From a bacterium (GTDB taxonomy: Bacteria > Patescibacteriota > Minisyncoccia > Phycocordibacterales > Zambryskibacteraceae), in the NCBI GenBank assembly GCA_023266935.1, contig JAHFOF010000004.1:1-33634 (forward strand): a stretch of DNA of 33,634 nt, read 5' to 3'. The notes beneath the pieces are model-generated. The model was not told the DNA's origin, searched no databases, and worked only from the letters and a program-made list of their open reading frames with translations. Shown here one piece after another: positions 29,693-33,634 of this stretch. Within the stretch, counting starts at the first letter, position 1; every line of letters begins with the position of its first letter. Position numbers and translations under genes: made by a program.

Positions 29693-32600
29693 GTGGGCCC
29701 TTTAAAAAAGTTTAAGCGAATAGGTTTTGCATTTGACCTTCTTCTAATAATAGGTTTTGTTTTTTCGTCCACTTTCTTTTTAAATATTTCCAAGGTTTTA
29801 TCTGCAGGAGTTCCATCAATTTTAAGTTATCAAGGACGCCTTACTGATTCATCTGGAAATCTTCTCGGTGGTTCGGGTACTTCATACACGTTTAAATTTG
29901 CTTTATATAATGCTGCAACCAGTGGTACCAAACTTTGGCCCACCGGCTCTCCATCAGCATATTCAACAACTGTCAAACAGGGAGTATTTAATGTAAACAT
30001 CGGAGACATTGCCGGTGGATATCCAGATGTACTTGATTATGCTTTTACTGATACGAATGTTTTTTTGGAAGTACAGGTCTACAACACAAATACTAGTTTG
30101 TATGAAACACTTACACCCAGACAACAGATTTCATCATCAGCGTTTTCTCTTATTTCAGGCGCAGTAAATGGTACTGGTCAATCTACTATTGGTACTACCA
30201 CACCGAACGGCTCTGCAGTCTTAACTGTTGAGGCTACTTCTTCAACAGCTACAGCGCTATCAATCAGAGGGGTGGCAAATCAAACAGCAAAACTTTTTGA
30301 AATTAAAAATGTGCTTGCTTCACCATTGTTTTATGTGAACAACAATGGTGGGGTGTTCGCTTCTTCTACACTTCAAGCGACTGGAGACACAACTTTGTAT
30401 GGAAATTTATCTGTTTTAAGCTCAACCACTCTCCAATCATTTACATTTACAACGGCGACTGGGACATCGGCCACAACTACAAATTTTGCAACAACGAACT
30501 TATCAGGAACAAACATAAACGGGTTCGGACTTTCGTCATGTAATGGGGCATTCAATGCTCTTGTTTGGAATGCCGGACGATTTGGTTGTAACTCTATAAC
30601 TGGAGGTGGATCAGGAAGTTCGGGGACTTGGTCCACGACTACTTCTTTGGTTTTGGGTCAGCTTATAAATTTTTCCAATACCAATACTGATATTGTCGCC
30701 ATAGGAGCCAGTGGTGGTTCTAACTCAACCACATCAGCCAAATTTTATTTTGATCCAAATTTGTTATTTGCAAAGATAGGAGGAGATTTACTTGTAACTG
30801 GTTCAACGACTTTGCAGAATTTCACTTTTGTAAATGGTACAGGAACCAACGCAACTACAACAAATCTTTTTTCTGAAAATATATTCGGAACTAATCTAAA
30901 TATTTTTACTTCTACTTCAACCAATTTATTTTCTACAAATGGTCGCATAGGACTATTGACTGCTAGCGGAATTATTTCTGGGCCAATCAATTCTGGAGAT
31001 ATCACTTCCGGATTAATTAATGGACAAACCATTTCTAATTCAGCGAACTTTACGGGCACACTGGCAGTGACTGGAGGATTAACTTCACTTTCCGATCTTT
31101 TAATCAGTGGTTCTTCAACTCTTCAAAATTTTACTGCGCAACAATCCACTTCAACCAACGCCACGACCACATCTTTGGCCATTTTATCTATCACTTCTCA
31201 TATTCTTAGTGTTGATGCGAACGGTTCGGTGTTTGGAGCAAAGGTAAGCGATTTCCCAACACTTAATCAAAATACTTCAGGTTCAGCGGGCACTCTTTCT
31301 CCAGGCAGAAATATAAATGGAATATTATTTGACGGTTCAGGAGATATTTTAATCAACGCCGCGTCTTCTACATTGTTTTCAGATGTTAACTACTTCACCG
31401 GACAAAATACCTTTACGAACTTGATTTTCGGTTCGGCTACAGGCACACAAGCCACCACTTCGAATTTCTTTTCTCAGAATTTATTCTCTAATGTTTCTAA
31501 CCTCGGCAATGCTACCACCACCTCACTCGCTATCACCAAACTTACCGGAGCCATCGTCGCTTCTGGTGTAGATGGATCTCTACACAATGCGGCTATAAGT
31601 GAGTTCCCAACACTTAACCAGAACACTACTGGGTCAGCAGGCACTCTGTCTCCGGGGAGAAATATTAACGGAGTTCTATTTGATGGTTCATCAAACATTG
31701 TTGTGGCTTCTACCACTCTCCTCGGAGATGTGAATTATTTCTCAAGTCAAAATACATTTACGAACTTGATTTTCGGTTCGGCTACAGGCACACAAGCCAC
31801 CACTTCTAACTTCTACACTCAAAACTTATTCTCCACCAACTCAAACCTTGGTACCACCAACTTCACTAACGGTACCTCCACTTCTCTCTACGGAGTTAAT
31901 GTTTTCGGAGCTAATGGCAACTTCGGTACTTTGATATACAGCAACGGGACTAGTACTAATGCTACTTCAACCAACTCCTTCTACACCCAAAACCTCTTTG
32001 CTAATGTTTCTAACCTCGGCAATGCTACTACCACCTCACTCGCTATCACCAAACTTACCGGAGCTATCGTCGCCAGTGGTGCTAACGGTTCACTTCATAA
32101 TGCCGTAGCTAGTGAATTCCCAACTCTTAATCAAAATACTTCAGGTTCAGCAGCTACTCTTTCTCCAGGCAGAACTATCAATGGTATAGCTTTCGATGGT
32201 TCCACAAACATAGTGGTGGCTTCTACCACTCTTCTCGGAGATGTGAATTATTTCTCAAATCAAAATACATTTACGAACTTGATTTTCGGTTCGGCTACTG
32301 GCACCAACGCTACCACTACGGCACTTTTCAGCTCTATTCTCTGGTCCAACACTTCTAACCTCGGCAATGCTACTACTTCTTCACTCTTTAGCCCCAACGC
32401 TCAATTCACCAGAATTTGTTTAACCGGAGATATCTGCCGAACCACATGGCCAACTGGTGGAACGGGTGGGGGATCGGGCACATGGGCTACCACCACTTCA
32501 CAAACTTCTGCTTATTTAAATTATCCAACCACTAGCTCTGATGTGGTGATCATCGGTTCAATCAATGCTACCTCTTCAGCCAAATTCTATTTTGATCCAA

Positions 32601-33634
32601 ATATTTCATACGCAAGTATAGGAGGGGATTTGTTTGTCTCTGGTTCTACCACTCTCCAGAACTTTACTTTTGTGAATGCCACCGGCACTTCGGCCACCAC
32701 CACAGCACTTTTCTCCACTAATCTTTTCTCTAATAATTCAAACCTCGGTACAGTTCAATTTACCAACGGTACCACCACTTCGATTTACGGAGTTAATGTT
32801 TTCGGTGCTAATGGAAACTTCGGTCCATTAATATCTACAAATTCAACTTCAACTAACGCCACTTCAACTAACTCCTTCTACACCCAAAATCTCTTTGCCA
32901 ATGTTTCTAACCTCGGCAATGCTACCACCACCTCTATCTACGGAGTGAACGTCTTCGGAGCTAATGGCAACTTCGGTCCACTAATCTACACCAACGGCAC
33001 CTCTACCAATGCCACTTCAACTAATAGTTTGTTTGCCACCAATCTCTTCGGTACTTTAGCCAACTTCTCTCAAGCCACCACTACCGACTTCTACGCTTCA
33101 CACAACGCTTCCACCACTAACTTGTTTGCTAACACCGAAGTCATAGGTAGTTCTACCATTGGTTCTCTCTTTGCTCTCTACGCCACCACCACCAACGCTA
33201 CTTCATCAGTGAGCTTCTTCACCACTAAGATCTTCTCTAACGTCTCAAGCCTAGGAGCAGCTACTACCACCTCACTTTATATTTCAGGCAATGCTTCTAC
33301 CACTCAATTCTTTGCTAACTCCGAATTTGTTGGCAGCTCTACCATCACAAACTTAATTAGCATGTTCTCAACTAGTACCAATGCCACATCTACTAGTCTC
33401 TATGTCTCAGGCAACGCTTCTACCACACAATTCTTCGCTAACACTGAAATCATCGGCAGTTCTACCATCGGAAAACTATTTACCAACTTCTCTACCTCCA
33501 CCAACGGAACCTCAACCAACTTCTTCTCCACCAACCTCTTCTCTAATAACTCCAACCTCGGCACAACCATTCTCACTAACGGTACCTCAACCAGTATTTA
33601 TGGTGTGAATGTCTTCGGAGCTAATGGAAACTTT
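29693..33634 (+). CDS. Giant Thr/Ser/Asn-rich repeat surface protein (3' end beyond window)
   Basis: From a GTG at 29693 the frame stays open for 1314 codons to the window edge. The track misses it because no stop is reached. The N-terminus is basic and then hydrophobic (residues 15-35, a signal peptide or anchor). Next comes a conserved domain opening SILSYQGRLTDSSGNLLGG with a beta-rich pattern (FNVNIGD; FLEVQVYNTNTSLYETLTPRQ). The remainder is made of short beta-strand repeats such as TNLFSNNSNLG, YGVNVFGANGNFG (four copies) and FANTEVIGSSTI (three copies). Such proteins resemble the beta-strand-repeat or tail-fibre-like surface proteins of Parcubacteria. Attachment to host cells is a plausible but unproven role. 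Codon use shifts to C-ending codons in the second half. Confidence 0.9.
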   Translation, partial: MGPLKKFKRIGFAFDLLLIIGFVFSSTFFLNISKVLSAGVPSILSYQGRLTDSSGNLLGGSGTSYTFKFALYNAATSGTKLWPTGSPSAYSTTVKQGVFNVNIGDIAGGYPDVLDYAFTDTNVFLEVQVYNTNTSLYETLTPRQQISSSAFSLISGAVNGTGQSTIGTTTPNGSAVLTVEATSSTATALSIRGVANQTAKLFEIKNVLASPLFYVNNNGGVFASSTLQATGDTTLYGNLSVLSSTTLQSFTFTTATGTSATTTNFATTNLSGTNINGFGLSSCNGAFNALVWNAGRFGCNSITGGGSGSSGTWSTTTSLVLGQLINFSNTNTDIVAIGASGGSNSTTSAKFYFDPNLLFAKIGGDLLVTGSTTLQNFTFVNGTGTNATTTNLFSENIFGTNLNIFTSTSTNLFSTNGRIGLLTASGIISGPINSGDITSGLINGQTISNSANFTGTLAVTGGLTSLSDLLISGSSTLQNFTAQQSTSTNATTTSLAILSITSHILSVDANGSVFGAKVSDFPTLNQNTSGSAGTLSPGRNINGILFDGSGDILINAASSTLFSDVNYFTGQNTFTNLIFGSATGTQATTSNFFSQNLFSNVSNLGNATTTSLAITKLTGAIVASGVDGSLHNAAISEFPTLNQNTTGSAGTLSPGRNINGVLFDGSSNIVVASTTLLGDVNYFSSQNTFTNLIFGSATGTQATTSNFYTQNLFSTNSNLGTTNFTNGTSTSLYGVNVFGANGNFGTLIYSNGTSTNATSTNSFYTQNLFANVSNLGNATTTSLAITKLTGAIVASGANGSLHNAVASEFPTLNQNTSGSAATLSPGRTINGIAFDGSTNIVVASTTLLGDVNYFSNQNTFTNLIFGSATGTNATTTALFSSILWSNTSNLGNATTSSLFSPNAQFTRICLTGDICRTTWPTGGTGGGSGTWATTTSQTSAYLNYPTTSSDVVIIGSINATSSAKFYFDPNISYASIGGDLFVSGSTTLQNFTFVNATGTSATTTALFSTNLFSNNSNLGTVQFTNGTTTSIYGVNVFGANGNFGPLISTNSTSTNATSTNSFYTQNLFANVSNLGNATTTSIYGVNVFGANGNFGPLIYTNGTSTNATSTNSLFATNLFGTLANFSQATTTDFYASHNASTTNLFANTEVIGSSTIGSLFALYATTTNATSSVSFFTTKIFSNVSSLGAATTTSLYISGNASTTQFFANSEFVGSSTITNLISMFSTSTNATSTSLYVSGNASTTQFFANTEIIGSSTIGKLFTNFSTSTNGTSTNFFSTNLFSNNSNLGTTILTNGTSTSIYGVNVFGANGNF
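31412..31461 (+). repeat. 50-bp exact direct repeat, copy 1
   Basis: Identical to 31757-31806, encoding FTNLIFGSATGTQATTS. A partial third copy lies at 32270-32298. Confidence 0.88.
31491..31560 (+). repeat. 70-bp near-identical direct repeat, copy 1
   Basis: Matches 32004-32073 with two differences, encoding NVSNLGNATTTSLAITKL. A shorter third copy begins near 32900. Confidence 0.85.
31757..31806 (+). repeat. 50-bp exact direct repeat, copy 2
   Basis: Same sequence as 31412-31461. Confidence 0.88.
32004..32073 (+). repeat. 70-bp near-identical direct repeat, copy 2
   Basis: Matches 31491-31560 with two substitutions. Confidence 0.85.

Noticed and set aside
30373-31716. Minus-strand ORFs of 80-104 aa (Val/Pro-rich) over the surface gene
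   Set aside because: They are antisense readings of Thr/Asn/Ser repeat codons; the plus frame is open without a stop from 29693 to the edge.
33381-33608. 75-aa plus-strand ORF near the right edge
   Set aside because: Out-of-frame shadow of the repeat protein.
31412-33634. CRISPR array suggested by regularly repeated sequences
   Set aside because: Repeats are of different lengths, irregularly spaced, in frame and protein-coding; there are no uniform spacers or cas genes.

Overview
The window looks like a chromosomal segment of a Candidate Phyla Radiation bacterium (Patescibacteria, most likely a Parcubacteria lineage such as the Nomurabacteria/Kaiserbacteria/Zambryskibacteria group). This is inferred from the compact AT-leaning genome, the short divergent versions of core enzymes, many small membrane proteins of unknown function, and the huge Thr/Ser/Asn-rich repeat surface protein at the right edge. 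TGA is used as a normal stop (for example at the end of rsmH), so genetic code 11 fits and a recoded Gracilibacteria/Absconditabacteria code does not.

Layout. 1-4.2 kb is an accessory stretch: two minus-strand genes of unknown function, tRNA-Gln(TTG), a DUF5680-like protein, a small two-helix membrane protein, a GC-richer two-gene cassette (79-aa membrane protein plus an SPFH/band-7 protein) between a consensus promoter and a strong terminator, and a small membrane protein. 4.2-10.5 kb carries a nucleotidyltransferase-like protein, a DnaQ-type exonuclease, a DUF2914 membrane protein, a SHOCT protein, two DoxX-family proteins, a Ca-binding-repeat exported protein, a DEAD-box helicase and a LOG-family protein. 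10.5-13.4 kb holds an FKBP isomerase, a DNA polymerase III delta'-like protein, frr, a site-2 protease and an orphan protein. 13.4-21.8 kb has a 26-aa minus-strand microgene, proS, the rod-shape operon mreB-mreC-mreD-mrdA, a small basic protein, greA, lysS and a SWEET/PQ-loop-like 7-helix protein. 21.8-26.8 kb is a division and cell-wall (dcw) cluster, mraZ-rsmH-ftsL-ftsI-murF, followed by tRNA-Glu(CTC). 26.8-33.6 kb holds a 452-aa orphan, a class-A beta-lactamase-fold serine hydrolase and the first 1314 codons of a giant repeat surface protein. The ORF track misses that last gene because it has no stop in the window.

Two kinds of gene-expression signal can be told apart by eye. Many core genes have a -10 hexamer ending about 6 nt before the ATG, so the ATG would be the +1 base (leaderless), and they lack a Shine-Dalgarno. 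A second set (the SPFH cassette, the 26-aa microgene, the SWEET-like gene, and more loosely the DUF5680 and small basic protein genes) is GC-richer and has a good Shine-Dalgarno and hairpin terminators. Three of these units share an almost identical TTGACA-N17/18-extended -10 promoter. The mraZ promoter carries a helically phased array of TGG boxes that reads as a MraZ autoregulatory operator.
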